Below are positions 25,101 through 32,668 of a DNA stretch of 64,000 nucleotides, piece by piece; position 1 is the first letter of the stretch; every line of letters begins with the position of its first letter. The stretch is from Bacteroidales bacterium (lineage in GTDB: Bacteria; Bacteroidota; Bacteroidia; Bacteroidales; Lentimicrobiaceae), in the NCBI GenBank assembly GCA_016709025.1, contig JADJEQ010000004.1, positions 248,001-312,000 on the forward strand. Direction: 5' to 3'. Both the position numbers and the translations under genes were made by a program. Below the pieces are notes generated by a model. The model was given only the letters and a program-made list of their open reading frames with translations, was not told the DNA's origin and did no database searches.

Positions 25101-25736
25101 TCAATCTGACTTTGGGGTTAACAATGCTATTTCCATTACCCGTTTATAAAAGTCTTTAAACTCATCTTTGTTATATTTGGTCCGCATAGCCCTTAACACA
25201 TCTGATGCTCCAAGTCCGCCCCATTCCCAAAGCATTGTGTCAAAGTTATACTTAAGCATTTGTGTTTCAACTTCAGCCCTCAGCGAACTTACCTGGTCGG
25301 CAGTTAAACCGGATTTCCCGAGCAGACTTGTAAGCCGTTGATCTGAACCGGCGGTAAATTCTGTGTCTAAAAATGGTTCGAGAATCCATTCCCTTATCAT
25401 AGGTCGTTCAACAATGCTTATTTTATTCTTCTCAGCAAAATCTTCAAGTTCATTTTTCTTTTCGGTCGGTAAGAAAATCAATTCGTCTTTGATTCTGATT
25501 GTGGGTGGATATGATTTACAGTCCAACTCATCAATCTGATCAGCAGTAAATTTTGTTTGTGAGTAAGCAATTGAAGGCTCAAACGGATAGTTCTCTATTA
25601 TCAAAAAAGTGTCCCCTATGGTTAGTTGGCCCATGGAAACGAGCATTTCATTCACTTCATTTTTTGAAGTTCTGAACATCGTCCAGTTGTCATCAGGTTT
25701 TATATTTGTTTTGAAAAGTCGTTGAATAAATTCCAT
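25101..25736 (-). CDS. hypothetical cytosolic protein, 211 aa
   Basis: No signal peptide or membrane span. N-terminal beta-rich part: GDTFLIIENYPFEPSIAYSQ, PTIRIKDELIFLPTEKKNEL. Helical C-terminal part: LTADQVSSLRAEVETQMLKY, EWGGLGASDVLRAMRTKYNK, FKDFYKRVMEIALLTPKSD. Not recognised. Within an array rich in exported proteins this is one of the few cytosolic members; together with the CdiI-like gene it could be an immunity-type protein, but nothing direct shows that. Confidence 0.58.
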   Translation of the reverse strand: MEFIQRLFKTNIKPDDNWTMFRTSKNEVNEMLVSMGQLTIGDTFLIIENYPFEPSIAYSQTKFTADQIDELDCKSYPPTIRIKDELIFLPTEKKNELEDFAEKNKISIVERPMIREWILEPFLDTEFTAGSDQRLTSLLGKSGLTADQVSSLRAEVETQMLKYNFDTMLWEWGGLGASDVLRAMRTKYNKDEFKDFYKRVMEIALLTPKSD

Positions 25737-25869
25737 ATTTTATGTTTCGTTGTCGTCTTTTAACCAGAGATTTTTTTTGACCGGCCACAGTTTAATCGTA
25801 TATACTATCTTCCTTTACCGTAATCTTTGAAGAAAGGAATATTTTTATTCTTCCGCTGTCAGTTTTCGT

Positions 25870-26679
25870 TCAATAGTTTGCTTTCGCCTTAAAATGTCCG
25901 GTGTGTTTATCGAAAAGAAAGATATACTTTATTGAAATCCTGTCTGCCGGATTTTCAATCGTAAAAGGTTTCCCATTTTCAACATCATACCAAAAATTGT
26001 CTTTTGTATATTTTCCCAGCATTAACTTTTGCCCGGTAAAAATAAAGTCGTTGAAGCCGTCGCTGTTTTCATCTGTAAATCTGATTATAAGTTCGTTTGG
26101 TTCAAACACATCAGTGTCCTGGTGTGCATCATAAGTCTGAAGGTTATAGTTGTAATAGCCTTCATAAATATTTTCGAGTGTGTCACCTGCTATTTTATAA
26201 AGTTCATGACCGCCGTTCCCTTTTGCTGTCGCTGTGAGGATCAGCAAAAATGAATTTTGATCCGGGAAAACGGATACAAAGTCAAATCTCAGACCGGCCA
26301 TGGTTTTAACAAGTTTTCCATCCTCGGTCAGAAGCAATTGAACCTTCCAAGGGAATTCCGCCATTGAGCCGGCTTTCCAGTCATACTCAATAAAGAAGTA
26401 CTCTTTGTCAGAACCATTCAGTCTGACTTTCCTGAAAACAGTAATTTTTTCATTCTCTTTCTGAACCGGGCTTTCGTGAACTTTCAGGTTAAATGTTTGA
26501 CTAAGTCCATCAATGAATTGCGACGAGTCTTTAATGGCCGGAAAGTCGGAAACTTCTTTGAATATTTCTGTTTTGTCAACACCTGCTGCCACCATCAATT
26601 TCCCAGCCTCCGGTGTCTGTTTGTTTGAACAGCCCAAAGTTGTCAAGGCAAAAATTATCAATATGAGCAGTATCTTCAT
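25870..26679 (-). CDS. lipoprotein with calcium-binding-like DENSDGFND loop
   Basis: 269 residues. Signal MKILLILIIFALTTLGC with lipobox TLGC. The C-terminal half contains IIRFTDENSDGFNDFIFTG, a DxNxDGxxD loop as in FG-GAP/VCBS or EF-hand-like surface proteins, and HELYKIAGDTLENIYEGYYN. The N-terminal half has KEVSDFPAIKDSSQFIDGLS and YFFIEYDWKAGSMAEFPWKV. It is probably a beta-propeller-like or single calcium-site lipoprotein. Promoter block 28 nt upstream. Confidence 0.62.
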   Translation of the reverse strand: MKILLILIIFALTTLGCSNKQTPEAGKLMVAAGVDKTEIFKEVSDFPAIKDSSQFIDGLSQTFNLKVHESPVQKENEKITVFRKVRLNGSDKEYFFIEYDWKAGSMAEFPWKVQLLLTEDGKLVKTMAGLRFDFVSVFPDQNSFLLILTATAKGNGGHELYKIAGDTLENIYEGYYNYNLQTYDAHQDTDVFEPNELIIRFTDENSDGFNDFIFTGQKLMLGKYTKDNFWYDVENGKPFTIENPADRISIKYIFLFDKHTGHFKAKANY

Positions 26680-26706
26680 ACAATTTTTAACGCTTGAGTA
26701 CCATTA

Positions 26707-26714
26707 CAAACATA
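26707..26714 (-). promoter_or_regulatory. -7 box TATGTTTG with TTG 21 nt upstream
   Basis: On the minus strand, TTG, 21 nt, TATGTTTG, 28 nt before the start at 26679. The upstream part ccaacaatattgaaccaata and gccggtgatgcgccgg matches the conserved block. Confidence 0.62.
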
Positions 26715-26818
26715 CAGGTTTCCGCTGTTTTCCGCCAACAATATTGAACCAATAAAATGCCGGTGATGCGCCGGAAGGGTGGCCTGGTTTGGACCAGATA
26801 TATTTGGCTGATGAATTA

Positions 26819-26997
26819 TTGAGCATGCTCCGAAAAGTCAATAAGGCAGATTAGACACCATCCCGATAGCCATCGGGACACCAAGACTCCAATGCAGGCA
26901 GGTTACACAAAGTATTGTATATCATTCATCAATATTGGTGAATTTTTGTGATTTAGTGTTTTGGTGGCAACAAATTAGTTTTTGGAGTGGACTCATT
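26819..26997. mobile_element. MITE-like element, ends related to GAGTCCACTCCGAAAA
   Basis: The left end ttgagcatgctccgaaaagt (26819-26838) and right end gtttttggagtggactca (26978-26995) are imperfect inverted repeats. They match the ends of the better-preserved element at 29512-29652. There is no coding capacity. The right end runs into the stop codon of the YD-repeat gene (26996-26998), so the element has inserted at or next to that stop. Confidence 0.5.
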
Positions 26998-28066
26998 ATT
27001 GATATTCGTAAGTATACAAAACTGTTTTTCTGTTATAAGGATAATTGTATATGAATTCAACTTTCTCAATATTGCCGCTTTTATTTTCAATTACTTTACT
27101 TACAAACACAGGTTTTAATTTTTTCCCTATAGTTCTTTCGAAAATGGCATAACCAGTTTCTCTGCCGGATTCATTGTATTCGAAAGCTTGCCTTCGCTGA
27201 GGTTTATCATTTTTATTGTATTCTGTTATCCCGTTTAATTTACCATTGGGCCCATAAGAATAGGTTTCATAAAATTCAATTACAGAATCATTATTCATGG
27301 TCGTTTTCTTTACGATTCTATCAATACTGTCATAACAAAATTCGATAAAATGATATGGCAGGTCATTCTCACCGGAAATAGTTGTAGTCACGACATGAAT
27401 CTTTTCACCGGAACTCCAGGTCATAACACCAGGCGGATAGAACTTAACTCTTATCAATTTCCCGGAAGGTTCATAAATCATTTTACGAATATCGACAAGA
27501 CTCCCGTTTTTATATTCCCTTTTTTCAATTAAGCGATTCAATGAGTCATACTCATATTTCAATTCATACAACAAATTATCCTGTTTGTTGTGTTTAGTGA
27601 TAACCTCAATCAAGGTATCATGAATATAAGAATAAGTCCATTTATCAGTTAACTCCTGCCTGAGGTTGTATCGTAGTTCTTCTGTTAATCTTTCATTTTT
27701 AAGCACCCATTGATGGTTGATTTTATCATTTTCGTTCAACATTGTAATTTTCACAATGTTATCAGACGAATAGTCATAAATGTATTTTGCTTCAATGTTT
27801 CCAAAAGATGTATTGTAATTATAAATCCCGGACTCTTTGTGATTCTCATCTAAAATAAGGTGATAAAGTAAATTACCTTTTGTTTTCGGGGTCTTTGGCT
27901 TAGAAGTGAAAAATGCCTCAGATTTATAAACTTTGATCGAATTGATCGAATCAAAGCAACGTATTCCTAAGTCCGGAAACTCGTCTCTTTTAAAATCGTA
28001 ATACAGATTTTGTCCAAATGAGCTTAATGTAAACAGTAGAAGTAATAAAATGAATAATAGCCTCAT
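26996..28066 (-). CDS. secreted YD/Rhs-like repeat protein, 356 aa
   Basis: Signal peptide MRLLFILLLLLFTLSSFGQ. The protein is built of short strands with YD-repeat-like texture: NIEAKYIYDYSSDNIVKITM, LLYELKYEYDSLNRLIEKRE, SLVDIRKMIYEPSGKLIRVK, YHFIEFCYDSIDRIVKKTTM, ETYSYGPNGKLNGITEYNK, QAFEYNESGRETGY. Each unit is 'Y-x-Y-D/G/E-x-x-x-R/K-L/I'. Such repeats form beta-shells in Rhs toxins, but here there is no toxin domain and the length is modest. It is a stand-alone surface or periplasmic protein. Promoter block 46 nt upstream. Confidence 0.7.
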   Translation of the reverse strand: MRLLFILLLLLFTLSSFGQNLYYDFKRDEFPDLGIRCFDSINSIKVYKSEAFFTSKPKTPKTKGNLLYHLILDENHKESGIYNYNTSFGNIEAKYIYDYSSDNIVKITMLNENDKINHQWVLKNERLTEELRYNLRQELTDKWTYSYIHDTLIEVITKHNKQDNLLYELKYEYDSLNRLIEKREYKNGSLVDIRKMIYEPSGKLIRVKFYPPGVMTWSSGEKIHVVTTTISGENDLPYHFIEFCYDSIDRIVKKTTMNNDSVIEFYETYSYGPNGKLNGITEYNKNDKPQRRQAFEYNESGRETGYAIFERTIGKKLKPVFVSKVIENKSGNIEKVEFIYNYPYNRKTVLYTYEYQ

Positions 28067-28111
28067 TTCCCATGAGTTTTAGATATGTGTTGTCAGACGG
28101 TTACACTATCG

Positions 28112-28119
28112 CAAACATA
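28112..28119 (-). promoter_or_regulatory. -7 box TATGTTTG, conserved promoter block
   Basis: actatcgcaaacataacgca, then ttgaacgcaaattccttccg and gcagcacgttgg, a shortened copy of the block. 46 nt before the start at 28066. Confidence 0.55.
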
Positions 28120-28377
28120 ACGCATTATTGAACGCAAATTCCTTCCGGCAGCACGTTGGAATGGTGGTTTGGTTTCTTTTTCTCTTTCATCACATAGTTC
28201 AATGGTCCGTTAATTTTAAGAATCACGCAATGACGCAAAGACGCAAAGTATTGATTATATGTGATAAACAAATTCATAATGGATTTGTATAATTCATTGA
28301 AAATCATTTATTTAAAAATAATTTACGGAGCATTGATTGGTAAAAGCGTCCGTAAAATGTTCCGTGCAAGCGTTGCG
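28120..28377. other. intergenic, acgcaaag repeats, no gene
   Basis: Contains acgcaatgacgcaaagacgc (28227-28246), a short direct repeat related to the interior of the MITE at 29231-29424, and AT-rich DNA. No gene is supported. Confidence 0.5.
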
Positions 28378-28593
28378 TTATTTATTTTTTTCGTTAACGT
28401 ATTCCAGTATGTCACCCGGCTGGCACTCCAGGGCCTTGCAAAGAGCGTCTAAGGTGCTGAAGCGAATGGCTTTAGCCTTGCCGGTCTTTAAAATGGAGAG
28501 ATTGGACAATGTCAATTCAACTCTTTCGGAAAGCTCATTCAGAGAAATTTTCCGCCTTGCCATCATTACATCTAAATTTACAATGATTGCCAT
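28378..28593 (-). CDS. XRE-family helix-turn-helix regulator, 71 aa
   Basis: A minimal Cro/C1-type HTH: MMARRKISLNELSERVELTL, SNLSILKTGKAKAIRFSTLD, ALCKALECQPGDILEYV. This short class (YozG-like) typically regulates an adjacent DUF2975 membrane protein, exactly the arrangement here. The stop of the DUF2975 gene is 3 nt before this start, so the pair is one transcript. It is probably an autoregulator acting on the inverted repeat at 29181-29208 in front of the operon. Confidence 0.9.
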   Translation of the reverse strand: MAIIVNLDVMMARRKISLNELSERVELTLSNLSILKTGKAKAIRFSTLDALCKALECQPGDILEYVNEKNK

Positions 28594-28596
28594 AGC

Positions 28597-29133
28597 TTAT
28601 ACTGTTAAATCATGTTCGTTTTGAAGGTCTACTCCCTTTTTGAAAATGGTTGCAATAATATAAATTACAGCTCCCATTAAAATAAAGGCCTGACTGTCTG
28701 CCCAAAATTGGTCCAGGCTGTCAGTGACAAAACCGTGGTGCATTAAATTTTTAGCCGTCTGTCTTGCGATGTAACTAAACAGTCCAATTGCAATCGTGTA
28801 ATAGCTGATTTGCAATATTTGGTTAGTAACAAAAGTGTTGAACGGTTTTGTTAAATCCATTTTATGCATGAGTCTGATAACTATGTAGAACAGGAAGGCT
28901 TTCAAAATTGAAATTGAAAGAATAAAGCTATAGATTCCGAAAAAAGCCATTTCGCTCTCTTTATACATCTCAGTTAAGTCCAGTTTTTGATAAAGATTTG
29001 GGACAAATCCAGGTTTGAACAGACTGAATAAGAAATTTACAATCAAGCCACCGGTTTCAATGGACAAACCGACAAAAATGAGCCAGGCCACAATGTATAA
29101 TCCCCAAAATACGAAGTTGTTTGATTTTGTCAT
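28597..29133 (-). CDS. DUF2975 membrane protein, 178 aa
   Basis: Four spans: FVFWGLYIVAWLIFVGLSI, FFGIYSFILSISILKAFLFY, ISYYTIAIGLFSYIARQTA and FILMGAVIYIIATIFKKGVD. The LMHKMDLTKPF...V loop between the second and third spans and FKKGVDLQNEHDLTV at the end (classically 'G..L..E.dLTV') are DUF2975 hallmarks. The family is of unknown function and usually coupled to a small XRE regulator. Translation is likely coupled to the downstream regulator. Confidence 0.9.
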   Translation of the reverse strand: MTKSNNFVFWGLYIVAWLIFVGLSIETGGLIVNFLFSLFKPGFVPNLYQKLDLTEMYKESEMAFFGIYSFILSISILKAFLFYIVIRLMHKMDLTKPFNTFVTNQILQISYYTIAIGLFSYIARQTAKNLMHHGFVTDSLDQFWADSQAFILMGAVIYIIATIFKKGVDLQNEHDLTV

Positions 29134-29180
29134 GATTGATAAAGTTTAAAATGATGCCGCAAAGATAATAAATATTTATT

Positions 29181-29208
29181 GATAAACAATAAACTTATAA
29201 CGTTTATC
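29181..29208 (-). promoter_or_regulatory. candidate operator gataaac-N14-gtttatc
   Basis: A 7-bp perfect inverted repeat (29181-29187 / 29202-29208) in AT-rich DNA, 48-75 nt before the DUF2975 start. It is the only dyad between the operon and the MITE, and its spacing suits a Cro-like dimer or tetramer. Inferred from position. Confidence 0.42.
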
Positions 29209-29230
29209 AAAAAATACTAATATTCAGGAA

Positions 29231-29424
29231 TCAATGTCGTTTAGTTAAGGATTTGGATGCAGAAAGGTCTAAACGCAAAGTGCGCAGAGGACACGCAAAC
29301 CTGCCTGCCCTCCTGAGGCGGGTAAACCGGCAGACAGGGAGCCGCAAAGCAATTAGCATTCGCATTTCTTTGCGGTTTCTCTGCGGTTAAGTTTTTTTAA
29401 ATTCCCTTAACTAAACGACATTGA
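29231..29424. mobile_element. MITE, 194 bp, perfect 20-bp TIRs
   Basis: The ends are an exact 20-bp inverted repeat starting tcaatgtcgtttagtt (29231-29250) and ending aactaaacgacattga (29405-29424). The interior has acgcaaa/tttgcg runs and a hairpin-prone ggcgggtaaaccggc stretch, but no open frame. No clear target duplication. Size and TIRs fit a non-autonomous element driven by an IS elsewhere. Confidence 0.8.
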
Positions 29425-29511
29425 TACAAGAATGGATTTCTCTTATCATCGGATAGGGATTGCTGCACTAACTCCGGAAGGATATTTACAATTCATTTGG
29501 TGTATATATTT

Positions 29512-29652
29512 GAGTCCACTCCGAAAAACAGGAAATTCAATGATTTTCAGATGTTTGACCCCTGACCCCAAAGGGGAACATCTGAAAATCATTGAATCAG
29601 GAAGCCCCACCAATAAGGCTTAGGAGGTTAAATGACTTTTCGGAGCGGACTC
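29512..29652. mobile_element. MITE-like element with internal 21-bp perfect hairpin
   Basis: Ends gagtccactccgaaaa (29512-29527) and ttttcggagcggactc (29637-29652) are inverted with one mismatch. Inside, 29535-29555 and 29577-29597 are perfectly complementary over 21 bp around a loop containing ccccaaagggg. It abuts the stop of the 29658 gene, just as the related element at 26819-26997 abuts the stop of its neighbour. Confidence 0.7.
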
Positions 29653-29657
29653 ATTTT

Positions 29658-30581
29658 TTAAAACCGGAACGTTTTCATCCTGAAATCAAAATAGGATGTC
29701 CATTTTAAATTGATTCTCCGAAACAGCACATCCTTATTCTTCACAACCGCGATTTCAAAAGGTGCATTTGAAAAAACACCATTGTCGTTATGGGTTGTTA
29801 TTGCATTCATGAGCACGTTTAGGTTTTCTTTCAAGGCTGTCGCTTGCAGACCGTTGTACCTGGAATTATCTGAAAGTCTGGATTTTTCACCCTGACAATA
29901 GATGCTATCTGAATGAAAGGTGGCTGCATAAATATCATCTCCGGAGTTGATAATATCTATGGTTTCGGCATGTCCGCCGAATTCACCGCAATCGCGAATA
30001 ATTGCAATAATGGTCAAGGTATCCTGAACAAAATCAATATTTGCCGGAGGTGTTTTAAATAATTCATTTTTAATTTTTTGAATTTCTCCGACAAGAAATA
30101 TTGCCTGCTTAAAACCGCTGGAATACGAAAGCCAGGCATTTCTCTCTGCTAAATTTAAAAGTTTTGTTTTTTCAAAGTCTGTTAACTTATGAATTTTTGA
30201 AGTGTCGTTTTGTATATTTAGAAAAACAAAATTCACATAGCCCGCACCCATATTGTAATAACAAGTTGCCGTTTCAAAGTCTTTATCAATGCAGAATCTA
30301 TAATGTTTGAAATATACTGTATCATTTATATCAGCCAAACTGTTCGCTGCCTGGTAGAAACGAAGTTTAGGGTTTAAGCTATCCATTGAAAATAAGCAAT
30401 TTAGCAAATTTGCATATTCAGTTTGAGAAAGCGTATATCCGGAACTGAGGGTGTTTAATGAGTTGATAATTTTATTGACATTGGTTGAATCGATCCTTTC
30501 ATTACGAAAAAAACAATCGGCCTTTTGGGCGAAACTCACATGCACTAATAAAATTGATACGATAGCAAGACTAATTTTCAT
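29658..30581 (-). CDS. secreted protein with CGEFGGHAE motif, 307 aa
   Basis: Start at 30581 opens a signal peptide (MKISLAIVSILLVHVSFAQ); an ATG six codons earlier is also in frame. The N-terminal two thirds are helical (YTLSQTEYANLLNCLFSMDS, TKLLNLAERNAWLSYSSGF). The C-terminal part has LTIIAIIRDCGEFGGHAETI, DIINSGDDIYAATFHSDSIY and NLKWTSYFDFRMKTFRF. The GEFGGHxE stretch and the final aromatic strand recall the 11786-12514 lipoprotein (GEWGGHEE ... LRFYDTEMRWTGFTRMK). The two may share a C-terminal domain. Unknown function. Confidence 0.6.
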   Translation of the reverse strand: MKISLAIVSILLVHVSFAQKADCFFRNERIDSTNVNKIINSLNTLSSGYTLSQTEYANLLNCLFSMDSLNPKLRFYQAANSLADINDTVYFKHYRFCIDKDFETATCYYNMGAGYVNFVFLNIQNDTSKIHKLTDFEKTKLLNLAERNAWLSYSSGFKQAIFLVGEIQKIKNELFKTPPANIDFVQDTLTIIAIIRDCGEFGGHAETIDIINSGDDIYAATFHSDSIYCQGEKSRLSDNSRYNGLQATALKENLNVLMNAITTHNDNGVFSNAPFEIAVVKNKDVLFRRINLKWTSYFDFRMKTFRF

Positions 30582-30617
30582 ACATTTTAAATTATACATA
30601 ACTCGTTTCTAATTTCA

Positions 30618-30625
30618 CAAACCTA
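30618..30625 (-). promoter_or_regulatory. -7 box TAGGTTTG, conserved promoter block
   Basis: tttcacaaacctactgcttt, then ccattctcttcctacaatat and tgaacacaaaattccattgg. One base differs in the box (still TAnnTTTG). 37 nt before the start at 30581. Confidence 0.58.
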
Positions 30626-30827
30626 CTGCTTTCCCCATTCTCTTCCTACAATATTGAACACAAAATTCCATTGGTGCTACGACGAAAAAGTAGCTTGATC
30701 AGGCCGGATTGAAAGGCAGTTTTCCGAAAACCGGTTTACCTCCAACCGCTAAAACGGGGCAAGGTCATTTGTAGCTCGGGGGGAGACTTAACCGCCCAAC
30801 TGTATTCTGTTTTTAAACACATATTTT

Positions 30828-31454
30828 CTATTTTCCCGGAAATTTGTAACCCAGCGACACTCCTAAAGTCTGGTTTGTGACCTTTTGACCGGTTTGAGAT
30901 GAAATACTTGCCAATCCCAAATCATAAGACAGCCCAATTTGAAGCGATTCTATTTCTACTCCGGTTCCAAATGTTAAACCAAAATCAAATCGCTTATATT
31001 GATCACTTTCTATATCTGACCCCCATTTAATATTTTCACTGGTAGTATTTTCAACTTTAATTTTCCCGGTCAGACCCATTGCTGCGTATGGACCAAAGAG
31101 TCCATAAATTTTTATACTTCCAGCTTCTATCAATGCTTTTCCTGTCAGGGGAATTTCCAGGTAATTAAGATTCACTCTCCCGGTCACCGGCTCATCCGGC
31201 GTTTCTACTTTATTTTTATGTCCTTTGGTTGTAAGAAATAATCCTGTTTCAATTGAGAATATTCCGTTTATCATGAATTCACCTGTAGCGCCCAAATGAA
31301 AGCCCGGGTTAATCAGTATGTCTTCTTCAGGAATATCCTGTATCTGTGTTTCTGACAAATTTAAACCTGCTTTCACTCCGAATATTTGAGCTGCTGATTC
31401 CACAGGATTTGACAAAACAATCACTACGAATAAGATTTTAATAAGACTTTTCAT
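30828..31454 (-). CDS. outer-membrane beta-barrel protein (PorT-like), 208 aa
   Basis: Start at 31454 (MKSLIKILFVVIVLSNPVES, cleavage after AAQ). The mature protein is a run of amphipathic strands: IFGVKAGLNLSETQI, GFHLGATGEFMINGIFSIET, VNLNYLEIPLTGKALIEAGS, YGLFGPYAAMGLTGKI, RFDFGLTFGTGVEIESLQIG, LSYDLGLASIS, ending LGVSLGYKF with a beta-strand near the C-terminus. 'FGVKAGLNLS', 'YLEIPL' and 'Y.LFGPYAA' are typical of the Bacteroidota PorT / outer-membrane-beta-barrel group. Likely an 8-stranded barrel. Confidence 0.85.
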   Translation of the reverse strand: MKSLIKILFVVIVLSNPVESAAQIFGVKAGLNLSETQIQDIPEEDILINPGFHLGATGEFMINGIFSIETGLFLTTKGHKNKVETPDEPVTGRVNLNYLEIPLTGKALIEAGSIKIYGLFGPYAAMGLTGKIKVENTTSENIKWGSDIESDQYKRFDFGLTFGTGVEIESLQIGLSYDLGLASISSQTGQKVTNQTLGVSLGYKFPGK

Positions 31455-31755
31455 AAATAATAGTTTCATATTTACACTCATTTGACTTTTCAGAATCTAC
31501 CCTGAATGTTAGAGCTATTACCGGAAATGAAATGCTTTCATAGAGCATTGATTTTGATTATCGCAAAACGCAATTATTATTGATAAATTATACTTTCATG
31601 GATATTTTGTTGATGATTGAGCCCGGTCTCAGAATCAATGGAAGGTTATCCTACTGAAGTTATTAAGATGGAATGAGCCTGCCGGTATGCTACAGGCTGA
31701 CAGGGTTGATTCTGGTTTTGATAACCACTTGATATTCTATCTATAACAGATGCGC
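31455..31755. other. intergenic, nothing recognised
   Basis: AT-rich spacer between two array genes. No promoter-block copy, no strong inverted repeat; a weak gccggtatgctacaggctga segment near 31680. No gene supported. Confidence 0.4.
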
Positions 31756-32523
31756 TTATTGTATCAGGCTTGATTCTATCTCTGCCAGTTTTTTTTCTAT
31801 GTCCAAAAGTTCGTTAAATGTTCCACTGGCTATGTTGTAAACGCCGAACTTAACTTTTTTATACTCCTCCCGGACGCTGTTTCCTTCCTTAAACCGAACG
31901 AATATTTCCGTATTCGAGTTAATAAAATCATAACCAACAATGTCACTCTTTGAAGTCACTCTGGTCAGGTTCTGCCCGTTCAGGTCCGAGATGTACAAAT
32001 CGTGTTTGTCATCCGGATTCAGTTTCCCATCACCGTTCGTGTCTATAAACCCAATCAGATATGCAATATGTTTTACCGTTTCGTCGACGATCTCGTCATT
32101 ATAACTGAACCGACCTCTATTTATCAGGATTTCACTAATTGAGCCTTTTCTATCAAGGAGTTGACCAATTACTTTGTAGTCTTTGTTGAGGAAGACGACA
32201 TTATAATAATTGGAAATTGACAGATTGATGTCACCTGCACTGGATGCCAACTTTCTCAGGTCCCTGGCTTCCTCATAGGTCATTACAGAAACCGGCAAGT
32301 AGAAATTGGTCGAATTGTAAATTGCTTCCGGAGCCTCGTATGTAATTCCCTGAAGTGCCAAACTATCACTTTTGGCTTTTTCCAATTCGTCGCCTACCAC
32401 AATACTCTCCGGTTCCACATATTCATTGCCGGACTTGTCAAGAAGATTGTAAATAATAAATCCGATAAATATCGGGATTATTATCCCATTGATGATCACA
32501 AGCGTTCGGGTTAGCTTATTCAT
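31756..32523 (-). CDS. membrane-anchored hypothetical protein, 255 aa
   Basis: A single N-terminal span (LVIINGIIIPIFIGFIIYNL) anchors an extracytoplasmic domain of ~220 residues. The segment LIGFIDTNGDGKLNPDDKHD, then LYISDLNGQNLTRVTS, contains a dockerin/EF-hand-like DTNGDGKLNPDD calcium loop followed by a TolB-propeller-like 'L-x-x-x-D-x-x-G-x-x-L-x-x-V-T' strand. Possibly a truncated WD40/TolB-like sensor. Promoter block 58 nt upstream. Confidence 0.6.
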   Translation of the reverse strand: MNKLTRTLVIINGIIIPIFIGFIIYNLLDKSGNEYVEPESIVVGDELEKAKSDSLALQGITYEAPEAIYNSTNFYLPVSVMTYEEARDLRKLASSAGDINLSISNYYNVVFLNKDYKVIGQLLDRKGSISEILINRGRFSYNDEIVDETVKHIAYLIGFIDTNGDGKLNPDDKHDLYISDLNGQNLTRVTSKSDIVGYDFINSNTEIFVRFKEGNSVREEYKKVKFGVYNIASGTFNELLDIEKKLAEIESSLIQ

Positions 32524-32580
32524 TTCTATACTGTAATTTGAGGGTTTGGCAGTATGACATACAACCGGATATCAATATCA

Positions 32581-32588
32581 CAAACATA
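32581..32588 (-). promoter_or_regulatory. -7 box TATGTTTG, conserved promoter block
   Basis: atcaatatcacaaacataca; only the downstream part of the block is conserved here. 58 nt before the start at 32523. Confidence 0.52.
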
Positions 32589-32668
32589 CAGAAATCTGGC
32601 CGGTATTATGGCCCGCTTTGGGTCGGATTTCAGACTTAAAAACCTGTTTATTATGAGCAGTCTTTCGT

